DNA from: CALMFG01 sp963666035 | GTDB taxonomy: Bacteria > Bacillota > Clostridia > Christensenellales > CALMFG01 | NCBI GenBank assembly: GCA_963666035.2 | Contig: CAXXJI010000016.1 | Coordinates: 138,419 to 202,418 of the forward strand | Length of the DNA stretch: 64,000 nt | Reading direction: 5' to 3' | In this document: positions 8,067 through 17,205 of the stretch, piece by piece | How positions within the stretch are numbered: position 1 is the stretch's first letter | How the letters are laid out: the number at the start of each line of letters is the position of its first letter | Translations under genes and position numbers: made by a program | Notes under the pieces: model-generated | Told to the model about the DNA's origin: nothing | The model's database searches: none | Seen by the model: only the letters and a program-made list of their open reading frames with translations

Positions 8067-8525
8067 TTGGCAAAAAAGATTGAGGAATTAACCGTCGATC
8101 TGGCAAATCCCATATTGAAAAAGCGTGGGTTTGAACTGATCGACTGTGAATACGCAAAAAGCGGGCAGGATTATACGCTGACGCTCTATATTGATAAGCC
8201 TGGAGGGATTACGCTGGACGACTGCGAAATCGTCAGCCGAGAGCTGGAAGTGCTGTTGGACGAAGCCGATCCGATCGAAAACGAATATATTTTAAGCGTT
8301 TCTTCGCCGGGGCTGGACAGGCCGCTAAAGACCGAAAATGATTTTGAGCGTAATTTAGACAAAAAGATATATATCAAAACCTATCGGGCAGTGAATAAGA
8401 AAAAAGAGTTTGTCGCTTTGCTTTCGGCGTATGATGCCGAGACGGTGACGATTAAGATGGATAAAAAAGAAGTCCGCTTAAACCGCGGAGAAATCGCTGT
8501 TATCAAACAGCATATCGATTTTTAA
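8067..8525 (+). CDS. rimP: Ribosome maturation factor RimP
   Basis: RimP assists assembly of the 30S subunit. The 152-residue product has the usual N-terminal alpha-beta domain (LANPILKKRGFELIDCEYAK), the LTLYIDKPGGITLDDC strand, the VSSPGLDRPLK motif near residues 85-95 and a C-terminal SH3-like domain. Length matches the family. The start is TTG 8067 with GAGGTAACC ahead. It opens the classic rimP-nusA-ylxR-ylxQ-infB-rbfA operon and lies behind a strong promoter and a leader hairpin. Confidence 0.93.
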   Translation: MAKKIEELTVDLANPILKKRGFELIDCEYAKSGQDYTLTLYIDKPGGITLDDCEIVSRELEVLLDEADPIENEYILSVSSPGLDRPLKTENDFERNLDKKIYIKTYRAVNKKKEFVALLSAYDAETVTIKMDKKEVRLNRGEIAVIKQHIDF

Positions 8526-8545
8526 GCGATTGAACGAGGAGAGTT

Positions 8546-9844
8546 ATGAACGAACAATTCATTTATGCTTTGGAAGAGCTGGAACAGGAAAAGGGAATCA
8601 ACAAGGAAATTCTGCTGGAGACCATTGAAGCAGCGCTGATTTCGGCTTATAAAAAGAATTTCGGCTCGTCCGATAACGTATATGTTAATATCGACCAAAA
8701 CACCGGCGATATCAAAGTGCTGTGCGCAAAAACCGTTGTGGAGGATGTGGAAAACCCCAGCGAAGAGATCAGTCTTGCTGAAGCCAAAGAAAAGAACTCG
8801 GCCTACGAACCGGGTGATCGGTTGGAAAGTGAAGTGACGCCGGCGGCGTTCGGCCGTTTGGCGGCGCAGACCGCAAAGCAGGTGGTGATGCAGAAAATTC
8901 GTGAAGCGGAGCGTGGCGTTATATACGAACAGTACACCGAAAAAGAAGGCGAGGTGCTGACGGCTGTGGTGCACCGCATCGATAAATCCAAAGTATTTTT
9001 AGAGATCGGTAAAGCCGAAGGGTTGATGCTGCCGTCCGAATGTATCCGTAACGAACGATTGAATGTCAACGAAAAAATAAAAGTGTATATCACCGAAGTG
9101 AAAAAAACGTCAAAGGGCCCACAGATTATGGTGTCAAGAACCCATCCCAATCTGGTGGCGCGTCTGTTTGAGATAGAAGTTCCCGAAATCAAACAGAATA
9201 TTGTTGAGATAAAAAACATCGCAAGAGAAGCAGGATTCCGTACCAAGATTTCGGTAGCAGCCAACGAGGATAATGTGGATCCGGTCGGTGCATGTGTGGG
9301 CCAAAAAGGATCGCGCATTGAGCGGGTGGTCGAGGAGCTGAAAGGTGAGAAGATCGATGTGATTCCATGGAGCGAAGACAGCGTGGAATACATCGCCAAT
9401 GCATTAAGGCCTGCAAAAGTGGTGATGGCACAGGTGGACGAGGATGAGCGCGCCGCCAAAGTGATCGTGCCTGACAACCAGTTGTCATTGGCAATTGGCA
9501 GAGAAGGCCAGAATGCACGTCTTGCGGCCAAGTTGACGGGATGGAAGATTGACATCAAGAGCCAGTCGCAGATTGAAGGGGATATCTTTGGACGCGGAAG
9601 CGAAGAAGACCTTTTGGATGACGAGATGGACGCCACTGATGTGGATGAAGCCATTGATGACGCTGTCAGCACGGCTAACGGCGAGATTGAAGAAGAGATC
9701 GCGGATGCGGCAAAAAAGGCGCATGATAGTGTGGACAGCGATTTGAGCGATATGGAAGAAAGCGCTTTAGATGCTTTAGAAGAGTTGGAGGACGTCGATC
9801 TGGACGATCTGCTGGCTGATATTGAAGAAGAATTAGAGGGATAG
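8546..9844 (+). CDS. nusA: Transcription termination/antitermination factor NusA
   Basis: NusA binds RNA polymerase and controls pausing, termination and antitermination. Domains in order: N-terminal polymerase-binding domain (about 1-125), S1 domain (about 130-200), and two KH domains with VGACVGQKGSRI near residue 247 and AIGREGQNARLAAKLTGW near 314. From about residue 345 to 432 there is a strongly acidic tail rich in Asp and Glu. Many Bacillota NusA proteins stop right after the KH domains, so this tail is an addition. It is not the helix-hairpin repeat type of E. coli by eye. ATG 8546 has a GAGGAG Shine-Dalgarno. Confidence 0.95.
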   Translation: MNEQFIYALEELEQEKGINKEILLETIEAALISAYKKNFGSSDNVYVNIDQNTGDIKVLCAKTVVEDVENPSEEISLAEAKEKNSAYEPGDRLESEVTPAAFGRLAAQTAKQVVMQKIREAERGVIYEQYTEKEGEVLTAVVHRIDKSKVFLEIGKAEGLMLPSECIRNERLNVNEKIKVYITEVKKTSKGPQIMVSRTHPNLVARLFEIEVPEIKQNIVEIKNIAREAGFRTKISVAANEDNVDPVGACVGQKGSRIERVVEELKGEKIDVIPWSEDSVEYIANALRPAKVVMAQVDEDERAAKVIVPDNQLSLAIGREGQNARLAAKLTGWKIDIKSQSQIEGDIFGRGSEEDLLDDEMDATDVDEAIDDAVSTANGEIEEEIADAAKKAHDSVDSDLSDMEESALDALEELEDVDLDDLLADIEEELEG

Positions 9845-9846
9845 GC

Positions 9847-10128
9847 TTGGCGGTACAAAAGAAAAAGAAAATCCCGACGCGGATGTGCATCGCCTGTCGT
9901 GAAAACATCGAAAAACGTGAGTTGATTCGCGTGGTGCGTGTGGATGAAAACACGCTGACGGTGGATGAAACCGGAAAGGCCAACGGCCGCGGTGCCTATA
10001 TCTGCCCCAAAATTGCATGCCTGGATAAAGCGCAGAAAACCCGGGCGTTTAAGCGCGCTTTGGACGTTGCCATGACCGAAGAGCTTTATAATGCATTGAA
10101 GCGGGTGATCTTAAGACGTGAGTTATAG
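9847..10128 (+). CDS. rnpM: YlxR family RNA-binding protein (RnpM)
   Basis: A 93-residue DUF448/YlxR protein with the signature PTRMCIACRENIEKRELIRVVR near the N-terminus and the GRGAYICP segment. YlxR proteins bind RNA and have been reported to modulate RNase P, hence the name RnpM. It starts at TTG 9847, two bases after the nusA stop, with AGAGGGATAGG upstream. The next gene overlaps its 3' end by 11 bp. The position between nusA and the L7Ae-like gene is conserved in Bacillota. Confidence 0.9.
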   Translation: MAVQKKKKIPTRMCIACRENIEKRELIRVVRVDENTLTVDETGKANGRGAYICPKIACLDKAQKTRAFKRALDVAMTEELYNALKRVILRREL

Positions 10129-10420
10129 TGATTTTTTAAACCTGCTTGGCATCGGCGTCAAGGCGGGCAAGTATGTGATGGGAACCATGGCCTGCGAGAA
10201 AGCGATCAAACGCAGAAAGATCACATTGCTTATGCTGGACGAAGCCAGCGCACCGCGTACCATCAAAAATTATCATTCACTTTGCGAAGAGAATGGTGTA
10301 GAATTATTGTTGATGGCTGCGGGCAGCTTTGAAACGCAGACCGGATTTGCCTACCAGGTGGTGGGCGTAAAAGACGAGAAATTTGCCAAGGCATTGATCG
10401 ATAAAATGAACCGTCCTTAA
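10118..10420 (+). CDS. ylxQ: L7Ae-like ribosomal protein YlxQ
   Basis: A 100-residue L7Ae/L30e/S12e-family protein that probably binds kink-turn RNA. The opening FLNLLGIGVKAGKYVMG and the LLMLDEASAPRTIKNY stretch fit the family. The start is GTG 10118, overlapping ylxR by 11 bp, so it is likely translationally coupled. infB begins 12 bp later. Its exact role in ribosome or RNA metabolism is not settled in the family. Confidence 0.88.
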   Translation: MSYSDFLNLLGIGVKAGKYVMGTMACEKAIKRRKITLLMLDEASAPRTIKNYHSLCEENGVELLLMAAGSFETQTGFAYQVVGVKDEKFAKALIDKMNRP

Positions 10421-10432
10421 AGGGAGAAGTAA

Positions 10433-12997
10433 ATGAGCAAACTGAAAGTACTGGAAATTAACAAACAGCTGAAGACCAGCGCGGATGAAAAAATCAAATC
10501 CTATAATAATTTGATTAAAGAAGCGCAAGGCAGTATTGCTGTGGTCAAAAAGCTTGAAGCCGATATGATTAAAAAGGCTAAAGAACAGGCGGAAGAGAAT
10601 CGGCTGAAACGAGAACAGGAAGAGCGGCTGGAAAAAGAACGTAAAGCGGCGGAAGAAGTTTTGGCAAAAAAAGCGGCGAGAGAAGCGCAGGAAGCCGAAG
10701 AGGAAAAGGCGCGGGCCGAGAAGAAGAAAGCTGAAGAAGCAAAAGCCGAAGCAGCGAAAGCCGAGGCAGCAAAAGTGGAAGCGGCCGAAAAACAGGCGAA
10801 AAGCGAACCCAGAGAAGAGAAAAAAGTGTCCGCTCCGCCTGAAAGAAAGCCAGCCGCGCAAAAGCCTAAAAACCAACCGGCGGCGAAACCGCCTGTCAGA
10901 CGGGAGACCAGCCAGCAGCCACGTGTGGATATCGCGGCAACCAAAGGAAGAACCGAAAAGAAACCCGAAGTTAAGAAACGGGTCAACGACGATTATTCTG
11001 CAAAGCCTGCGCATAAGAGCAAATCCGGTTTTCAGCCTGTACAGGGGAATTCACCATACAATAATAATAGGCAGACGGGCGGAAAAACCAACCCTAAAGG
11101 ACAATACACAAAAGTCGGGAATAAACGTTCGAAACAGAATTTTAATCCGAACAACATTGATATATTCCAGGATGACGCAAGAATGCGCGGCCCTCGGAAA
11201 ACCAAGAGGCAAAAAGATAATATCGTGATTGAAACCAAGGTGATCGACACCGCGATCATCACCAGCAGTGAAGTTTCAGTGAAGTCGCTGGCTGAAAAGA
11301 CCGGCAAGCCGGTGGTGGATATCCTTAAAAAGCTTATGCTGCTCGGCATCATGGCCACCATCAATTCGGAAATCGATTTTGATACGGCTCAGCTGGTTTG
11401 CGGCGAGTTTGGAATTACTCTGGAACAAAGAATTGGTAAAACTGCCGAAGATGTTCTGGACGATGAAGATATTGTTGATGATGAAAAAGATTTGGTCAAG
11501 CGTCCACCGGTGGTTACCATCATGGGTCATGTTGACCATGGTAAGACATCCCTTTTGGATGCGATCAGAAAAACCAAGGTAACCGAAGGCGAAGCCGGAG
11601 GCATTACTCAGCACATCGGGGCTTATACGGTTAAGCACAAAGATGAGCCGATTACTTTTTTGGATACACCGGGACATGAGGCGTTTACTGCGATGCGTGC
11701 CAGAGGTGCGCAGGCTACAGATATTGCGATTCTGGTGGTCGCGGCGGATGACGGCGTAAAACCACAGACGGTGGAAGCGATTAACCATGCAAAAGACGCG
11801 GATGTGCCGATCATTGTGGCTATCAACAAGATAGATAAACCCGGCGCCAGTGTTGATAAAATCAAGCAGGAATTGACCGAATATAATCTTCTGGCCGAAG
11901 AATGGGGCGGCGATGTCATCATGGTGCCGGTATCGGCCAAAACCATGGAAGGCCTTGATAAACTGTTGGAAATGATCCAACTGGTCTCGGAAGTTTTGGA
12001 ACTGAAAGCCAACCCGAACCGTCTGGCCAAAGGTACCATCATCGAAGCGAAGCTGGATAAGGGCAGAGGCCCTGTGGCTACGGTGCTGGTCACCAATGGA
12101 ACGCTGAAAGTCACAGATATGATTGTAGCTGGAACGGCATCCGGCCGTATCCGCGCGATGGTTAACGACGACGGTGAACCTGTGGAGGAAGCGGGTCCGT
12201 CCATTCCTGTGGAAGTCATCGGCTTTGGCGAAGTCCCAGCTGCTGGGGATACACTGCATGCCGTGGAAATGGACAAACTATCGCGTAAGGTGGTTGAGGA
12301 ACGTAAGGATCGGCAAAAAGCTGAAAAACTCAAGAATATGTCCAAGGTCAGCCTGGATGACTTGTTTGATAAAATCGCTGAAGGTAATTTAAAGAACTTG
12401 AATATCGTCGTGAAAGCCGACGTGCAGGGTTCGGCCGAAGCGATTAAACAGGCGCTTGAAAAGATATCCAACGATGAAGTGAAAGTGGTCGTTAAGCACG
12501 CGGGTGTCGGTGCGATTGCCGAGGCAGATGTGCTTTTGGCCAGCGTGGCCAACGCCATCATCATCGGTTTTAATGTACGGCCGGATAATATGGCACGCGC
12601 GGCGGCTGATCGTGAAAATGTGGATATTCGCTTGTATCGTGTCATCTATGACGCCATTGAAGATGTGGAAAAAGCCATGGTGGGTATGCTCGATCCTGAA
12701 TTCAAGGAAGAGATTATCGGGCATGTGGAAGTGCGTGAGATATTCAAAGTTTCCAGTGTCGGCACCATTGCGGGATGCTATGTGCTGGACGGTAAAATCA
12801 ATCGTAACGCTGAGCTGCGTCTCTTGCGTGACAATATTGTCATCCATGAAGGGGCTGTCGGTACTTTGCGGCGGTTTAAAGACGATGTGAAGGAAGTCAG
12901 CACGGGTTACGAATGTGGTGTTTCGATTGAGAACTACAATAATATCGAAGTCGGAGATATCATAGAAGCGTTTGAAATGAAAAAGGTTGAACGCTAG
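10433..12997 (+). CDS. infB: Translation initiation factor IF-2
   Basis: IF-2 is the GTPase that brings initiator tRNA to the ribosome. The 854-residue protein starts with a long low-complexity region (about 1-260) rich in Lys, Glu and Ala, including short AEAAKAEAAK-type repeats. The IF2_N helix pair follows at about 275-340. The GTPase domain has GHVDHGKT at residues 365-372, DTPGHEAF and NKID. Domains II, III (IF2) and IV follow to the end. ATG 10433 sits behind AGGGAGAAG. It is the centre of the translation operon, 12 bp after ylxQ. Confidence 0.97.
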   Translation: MSKLKVLEINKQLKTSADEKIKSYNNLIKEAQGSIAVVKKLEADMIKKAKEQAEENRLKREQEERLEKERKAAEEVLAKKAAREAQEAEEEKARAEKKKAEEAKAEAAKAEAAKVEAAEKQAKSEPREEKKVSAPPERKPAAQKPKNQPAAKPPVRRETSQQPRVDIAATKGRTEKKPEVKKRVNDDYSAKPAHKSKSGFQPVQGNSPYNNNRQTGGKTNPKGQYTKVGNKRSKQNFNPNNIDIFQDDARMRGPRKTKRQKDNIVIETKVIDTAIITSSEVSVKSLAEKTGKPVVDILKKLMLLGIMATINSEIDFDTAQLVCGEFGITLEQRIGKTAEDVLDDEDIVDDEKDLVKRPPVVTIMGHVDHGKTSLLDAIRKTKVTEGEAGGITQHIGAYTVKHKDEPITFLDTPGHEAFTAMRARGAQATDIAILVVAADDGVKPQTVEAINHAKDADVPIIVAINKIDKPGASVDKIKQELTEYNLLAEEWGGDVIMVPVSAKTMEGLDKLLEMIQLVSEVLELKANPNRLAKGTIIEAKLDKGRGPVATVLVTNGTLKVTDMIVAGTASGRIRAMVNDDGEPVEEAGPSIPVEVIGFGEVPAAGDTLHAVEMDKLSRKVVEERKDRQKAEKLKNMSKVSLDDLFDKIAEGNLKNLNIVVKADVQGSAEAIKQALEKISNDEVKVVVKHAGVGAIAEADVLLASVANAIIIGFNVRPDNMARAAADRENVDIRLYRVIYDAIEDVEKAMVGMLDPEFKEEIIGHVEVREIFKVSSVGTIAGCYVLDGKINRNAELRLLRDNIVIHEGAVGTLRRFKDDVKEVSTGYECGVSIENYNNIEVGDIIEAFEMKKVER

Positions 12998-13018
12998 AAA
13001 GAAAACAGGAATTTGATT

Positions 13019-13372
13019 ATGGCAGGAAACAGACAGCGCCGGATTAACGGCGAAATGCAGAAAATTCTTGCTGATATTATACGTTCGGAGATGAAAGATC
13101 CGAGAATATCCATCATGACCAGTGTGATTCGGGTGGATGTGACGAGCGATCTTTCTTACGCAACCGCGTTTATATCCGTGTACGATACCGAGGAGATGCA
13201 AAAATCCACCATCGCGGCTTTAGAGCACGCGCTTGGTTTTTTGCGTACCGAGGTCGGCAAGCGCATGAACTTACGAAAAACCCCGGAGTTTCGCATCGTT
13301 GAGGATCACTCGATGGAACAATCGGACAAAATATCAAAAATACTAAACGACATCGGGGTAAAGGATGAGTAA
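13019..13372 (+). CDS. rbfA: Ribosome-binding factor A
   Basis: RbfA is a KH-like factor needed for late 30S maturation and 16S processing. The 117-residue product shows the family pattern RRINGEMQKILADIIRSEMKDPRI near the start and MNLRKTPEFRIVED near the end. I place the start at ATG 13019 because AGGA lies 8 nt upstream; a TTG 6 bp earlier is too close to it. The 3' end overlaps nrnA by 8 bp. Confidence 0.93.
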   Translation: MAGNRQRRINGEMQKILADIIRSEMKDPRISIMTSVIRVDVTSDLSYATAFISVYDTEEMQKSTIAALEHALGFLRTEVGKRMNLRKTPEFRIVEDHSMEQSDKISKILNDIGVKDE

Positions 13373-14336
13373 AAAGTACGAAGAACTGTACCAGGCAATT
13401 AAATCCTCATCCAATATATTGATTGTGCCCCATAAATATCCGGACGGAGACGCTTTGGGATCCGCGCTGGCTTTCTATATTGCGTTAAAACGTATGGGTA
13501 AAAATGTGTGGCTGATTTCACATACGCCCATACCGAACAAATATCGTTTTTTGTCCGAGAATTACACCTTTCTGCCGCTGGAACTGGTCACGTCCGATCT
13601 GGATTTAATCATTGGTGTGGACTGTGCGGATAAAGTCCGGCTGAATCTTTCGGATGATTATTTAAAAAAAGCGAAAATAGTGGTCAATATCGATCATCAT
13701 GTAACGAACGATCATTTTGGCGACATCAATATTGTGCAACATATGGCGGCGACTGGAGAAATCATCGTCGATATTTTTGATGAGTTTGGGTTTGAAATTG
13801 ATAAGGAAATCGCCACCTGCCTGTATACGGCCATCGCGACCGATACCGGCAATTTCATGTATTCCAATACCACTCAGAATTCTTTTGTAAAAACCGCTCG
13901 GCTTTTTAATACGGGCTTTGAATTTGTTGATATCGCAAGGCGGCTCTTTTTAGAAAAATCACTGCCGCAAACCCGTTTGACGGGGCTGGCGATCAGCAAG
14001 ATGGAGATGTACGAGGACGAAAAAATCGCGCTGATTTCAGTATCGCGGGATGATATGGCTTCTGTTGGAGCGAAAGAGGGCGACTGCGAGACACTGGTGA
14101 ACATCGCTGTGGACGTAGAAACCGTTCTGGTGGCCGTGTTTATCCGCGAGATTACAAAATCTTTTTTCAAAGTGTCTTTTCGCTCAAAAGGCGATTACGA
14201 TGTAGCCAAAGCATCGCAGGTCTACGGCGGTGGCGGGCATAAGAATGCGGCCGGGTGTGCGGTAAACGGCGATTTTGATACCGTTAAAAACAACGTCATC
14301 TGCCTGGTTAAAGATATGTTTTTTAAAAACAAATGA
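13365..14336 (+). CDS. nrnA: DHH/DHHA1 phosphoesterase NrnA (nanoRNase / pAp phosphatase)
   Basis: NrnA degrades very short oligoribonucleotides and dephosphorylates 3'-phosphoadenosine 5'-phosphate. The 323-residue protein has the DHH-domain metal motifs: PDGDALGS near residue 25, VDCAD, and NIDHHVTNDHFG near 110. The DHHA1 end shows GGGGHKNAAG. Length fits the NrnA type (about 310). ATG 13365 overlaps rbfA, and the stop overlaps truB (ATGA), so the three genes are tightly coupled. Confidence 0.9.
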   Translation: MSKKYEELYQAIKSSSNILIVPHKYPDGDALGSALAFYIALKRMGKNVWLISHTPIPNKYRFLSENYTFLPLELVTSDLDLIIGVDCADKVRLNLSDDYLKKAKIVVNIDHHVTNDHFGDINIVQHMAATGEIIVDIFDEFGFEIDKEIATCLYTAIATDTGNFMYSNTTQNSFVKTARLFNTGFEFVDIARRLFLEKSLPQTRLTGLAISKMEMYEDEKIALISVSRDDMASVGAKEGDCETLVNIAVDVETVLVAVFIREITKSFFKVSFRSKGDYDVAKASQVYGGGGHKNAAGCAVNGDFDTVKNNVICLVKDMFFKNK

Positions 14337-15238
14337 ATGGTGTCGTAAATTTTCTAAAACCGCCCGGGATGTCATCCAACCATGCCGTCGGTTTTTTTAA
14401 AAAATTGTTGAATTACAAAAAAATCGGACACGCGGGCACATTGGACCCTGGGGCCAGCGGTGTTTTAGTGGTACTGGTGGGTAAGGCGACTAAGCTTTCT
14501 GATTATTTGATGAACAGCGGTAAAACCTATATCGGCGAAATTACGTTTGGCGCTTCAACGGATACTCAGGACGCATATGGAAGCGTGACCGGAACAGATG
14601 AAAGAATAGTGACGGAAGCGATGCTGAAAGCAGTACTTCCGCAGTTTTATGGCGAGATCATTCAGACACCTTCAAGGTATTCAGCCATTAAAGTGGATGG
14701 TAAGCGGGCGTATACGCTGGCACGGCAGGGCGAGGAATTTGTCATCGAAGCGCGAAAAGTGAAAATTGAACGGTTGGATTTTTTGGAGCAGACCGGCGAA
14801 AACCGCTTTTTGTTGGAAGTTGAATGCTCAAAAGGCACCTATATCCGCGCGCTGTTTGAGGATATCGCGCATGCGCTGGGTACATGCGCCTACATGTCTT
14901 TTCTAGAGCGTACCGCATCGGGAAAGTTTCAGTCGGCTGGCGCGGTGACCATGGACGAAGCGGAAGCGCTGGTAAAAGCCGGAGAACCCGGTCAGCTGAT
15001 TATGCCGATTGAACAGGTGCTTGCGGATTATCCGAAAATCGTCGTAAAAAGTGAGGATTTTAAACGCATCGCCAATGGCTTGGACGGTCGAGTGGGTGAT
15101 GCGGAGTATAGTAGCTGTGGGCTTAGCCGCATATACTGTAGAGAGATGTTTTTTGGATTAGGCAGGGTTTCGGGAAACACTGCAAAGGTCACATTGAATT
15201 TATGCGAGGGGAATGGGAATGAAAAACATCAGGTATGA
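14333..15238 (+). CDS. truB: tRNA pseudouridine(55) synthase TruB
   Basis: TruB makes pseudouridine 55 in the T-loop of tRNAs. The catalytic aspartate is D38 in GHAGTLDPGASGVL; YSAIKVDGKRAYTLAR and the EVECSKGTYIRAL segment are further family motifs. Length is 301 residues, as usual with a C-terminal PUA-like extension. ATG 14333 overlaps the nrnA stop (ATGA). The next gene, ribF, starts within the last 20 bases of truB. Confidence 0.95.
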   Translation: MNGVVNFLKPPGMSSNHAVGFFKKLLNYKKIGHAGTLDPGASGVLVVLVGKATKLSDYLMNSGKTYIGEITFGASTDTQDAYGSVTGTDERIVTEAMLKAVLPQFYGEIIQTPSRYSAIKVDGKRAYTLARQGEEFVIEARKVKIERLDFLEQTGENRFLLEVECSKGTYIRALFEDIAHALGTCAYMSFLERTASGKFQSAGAVTMDEAEALVKAGEPGQLIMPIEQVLADYPKIVVKSEDFKRIANGLDGRVGDAEYSSCGLSRIYCREMFFGLGRVSGNTAKVTLNLCEGNGNEKHQV

Positions 15239-16160
15239 TACCGAATTCATCAAGGAACCGGTTGTGCTTTGTATCGGTACATTTGACGGTGTCCATGTGG
15301 GGCATCAAAAGCTGATCCGCGACGGAAAGAAAATCGCAGATGAAAACGGTTATGTGACCGCTGTTTATTCGTTTGAAAACATACCGGCAAGCTACTTGTA
15401 TCGCGAGACGGACAAAAAAAACCTGTTTACCCGTCACGAAAAAATTACGGCGTTTAACCGTTTAAAGATTGATTACCTTTGGCTTGATTTTTTCGATCAT
15501 CATATCGCGAATGTTGAGCCGGAAGCGTATGTTAAATATATTAAGAATGTTCTTAACCTTAAGCATATTGTGGTGGGATTTAACTTCCGGTTTGGGAACA
15601 ATGCCCAAGGGACGCCGGACGATTTAATCGCATTCGGGAAAAAGATGGGATTTGAGGTGACGGTGATTGATGCGGTATCGGTCAACGGCATTGCGGTCAG
15701 TTCATCGCAGATTCGTCAGTTTCTGATGGAAGGCCAGGTGGGGAAAGCCAACGCCATGCTAGGCGATGTCTACTCGGTTTCGGGCATCGTGGTGCACGGT
15801 AAGAAGGTGGGCTCCACTTTGGGATTTCCTACGATCAACCTGCATCAGGAGGAGCGTAAACTCCTGCCAAAATGCGGTGTATATGCCACCATCACCACCA
15901 TCAGTGGTCAGGATTACCAATCGGTGACCAATGTCGGCATCCGACCCACCTTTTTTGATGACGGCGAAGTGACGGTGGAGACGCATATTCTGGATTTCGA
16001 CCAGAATTGTTACAGCAAACATGTCACGGTCGGGTTTGTCCATTTTATCAGCGAAGAGATCAAGCTCAGTGATAAGCAGGCATTGAAAGAAAAAATTGAA
16101 GATGATGTGGAAAAGACGCGCCAATACTTTTCGAAGGGAGCCGATCATGGACGCCATTAA
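15219..16160 (+). CDS. ribF: Bifunctional riboflavin kinase / FAD synthetase
   Basis: RibF converts riboflavin to FMN and then FAD. The N-terminal FAD synthetase domain has IGTFDGVHVGHQ (HxGH nucleotidyltransferase motif) and VGFNFRFGNNAQGT. The C-terminal flavokinase domain has the GKKVGSTLGFPTINL motif and VTNVGIRPTF. Length is 313 residues. The start is ATG 15219, which has GAGGGG at 7 nt. An ATG 6 bp upstream is too close to it. The gene overlaps truB by 20 bp and the nitroreductase by 14 bp. Confidence 0.94.
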   Translation: MKNIRYDTEFIKEPVVLCIGTFDGVHVGHQKLIRDGKKIADENGYVTAVYSFENIPASYLYRETDKKNLFTRHEKITAFNRLKIDYLWLDFFDHHIANVEPEAYVKYIKNVLNLKHIVVGFNFRFGNNAQGTPDDLIAFGKKMGFEVTVIDAVSVNGIAVSSSQIRQFLMEGQVGKANAMLGDVYSVSGIVVHGKKVGSTLGFPTINLHQEERKLLPKCGVYATITTISGQDYQSVTNVGIRPTFFDDGEVTVETHILDFDQNCYSKHVTVGFVHFISEEIKLSDKQALKEKIEDDVEKTRQYFSKGADHGRH

Positions 16161-16665
16161 AGCCATATTTTCAAGACGAAGCATTCGAGCCTATCAGGAT
16201 AAACCATTGGATAAAAGCCAGATTGAGACCATACTCGCCGCTGGTTGTTCCGCGCCGTCGGCACATAACGGGCGACCATGGGAGTTTATTGTGATCCAGA
16301 ACAAAGAGACCATTTCGGCGCTTTGTGAGGTGAAAGAATATTATAGAAAACCGTTGCATCAGGCGGCTTGTGCGATTGCGGTGCTGATTAATCCGGAGGC
16401 GGACGATAAGGAAAAGCTGGGATATATGTACCAGGACTGTGCCTCATCTACGCAAAACATGCTGGTCGCCGCCACATCGCTGGGTCTTGGGAGCTGTTGG
16501 ATGGGTGGACTTTTGGATGAGTCACAGATGAAAATGTTGCGTGGGATTTTGGCGATCCCCGAACCGAAAATCTATTTTGGAATCATAGCGTTTGGTTACC
16601 CTGCTGAGGAAAAAGCGCAAAGAGGCGAAATTGAGCACGAAAAAGTACATTATGAAACCTATTAA
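16147..16665 (+). CDS. Nitroreductase family protein
   Basis: A 172-residue FMN-dependent nitroreductase-like oxidoreductase. The N-terminal SRRSIRAYQDKPL segment and PSAHNGRPWEFIVI bind FMN in this family, and the LGSCWMGGLL stretch is also typical. The C-terminus lacks any ferredoxin module. The start is ATG 16147, preceded by AAGGGAG. The gene overlaps the end of ribF, and it would be the last gene of the rimP operon. An FMN-using enzyme next to the FMN/FAD maker ribF is suggestive. Substrate is unknown. Confidence 0.85.
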   Translation: MDAIKAIFSRRSIRAYQDKPLDKSQIETILAAGCSAPSAHNGRPWEFIVIQNKETISALCEVKEYYRKPLHQAACAIAVLINPEADDKEKLGYMYQDCASSTQNMLVAATSLGLGSCWMGGLLDESQMKMLRGILAIPEPKIYFGIIAFGYPAEEKAQRGEIEHEKVHYETY

Positions 16666-16703
16666 CGAATGAAAATTTTTCGTTACACCTTGCAGCCCTT
16701 ACA

Positions 16704-16732
16704 TTGAAACTTAAAAATGAATCTGATATAAT
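16704..16732 (+). promoter_or_regulatory. Promoter of the asp23-nusB-folD operon
   Basis: TTGAAA at 16704-16709, a 17-bp spacer, and a perfect TATAAT at 16727-16732. Confidence 0.75.
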
Positions 16733-16762
16733 AATTTTAAGCGAACATTGGAGGCAATTAAT

Positions 16763-17176
16763 TTGGCAAATAACATCAATATAATAAAAGAAGATAACGG
16801 CAGTCTGTCCTACGCGGATGACGTGGTCGCAACCATTGCCGGCAAAGCGGCGGTTGAGATTGACGGCGTCAATAAGATGTGCAGTAACTTAAGTACGGGC
16901 ATCGCTGAACTGTTTGGGAAAAAAATGCCCAACCGCGGCGTCAAAGTAGAATCAGACAATGAAAAAGCAACGTTGGATTTATTTTTGATCGTTGAATACG
17001 GTGCACAGGTGCCCTCGGTAGCTGATCGTGTTCAGGCGAATGTAAAAAAAGCAGTGGAGACCATGACCGGTCTGGATGTGACAGCAGTCAACGTGCATGT
17101 TCAGGGCGTATATGCAAAGGAAGAAAAAGCAGCTGACAGCAAAAGCAAAAAGACTGCTTCAAAAACGCAATCATAG
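16763..17176 (+). CDS. Asp23/Gls24 family envelope stress protein
   Basis: A 137-residue Asp23 (DUF322) protein. The SYADDVVATIAGKAAVEIDGV motif and the VPSVADRVQANVKKAVE and VNVHVQGV segments are diagnostic. Members are abundant cytosolic proteins anchored to the membrane by AmaP and linked to envelope stress. The C-terminal 20 residues are Lys/Ser rich. I choose TTG 16763 because GGAGG at 16750-16754 lies 8 nt upstream; an upstream TTG at 16748 overlaps the Shine-Dalgarno. amaP follows after 29 bp. Confidence 0.9.
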   Translation: MANNINIIKEDNGSLSYADDVVATIAGKAAVEIDGVNKMCSNLSTGIAELFGKKMPNRGVKVESDNEKATLDLFLIVEYGAQVPSVADRVQANVKKAVETMTGLDVTAVNVHVQGVYAKEEKAADSKSKKTASKTQS

Positions 17177-17205
17177 CGGATTGACTGCGAACGGGAGGTT
17201 GCATT

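Noticed and set aside
8803..9858. A 351-codon open frame on the minus strand over nusA
   Set aside because: It is antisense to a clear nusA, is Ser/Ala-rich in the way mirrored Asp/Glu codons produce, and has no recognisable domain.
10650..10830. Short Ala/Glu/Lys repeats in infB
   Set aside because: Ordinary low-complexity linker of IF-2 N-termini, not a DNA repeat element.
11276..12645. Two long minus-strand open frames (327 and 340 codons) over infB
   Set aside because: Both mirror the conserved infB frame and show no family motifs or plausible Shine-Dalgarno.
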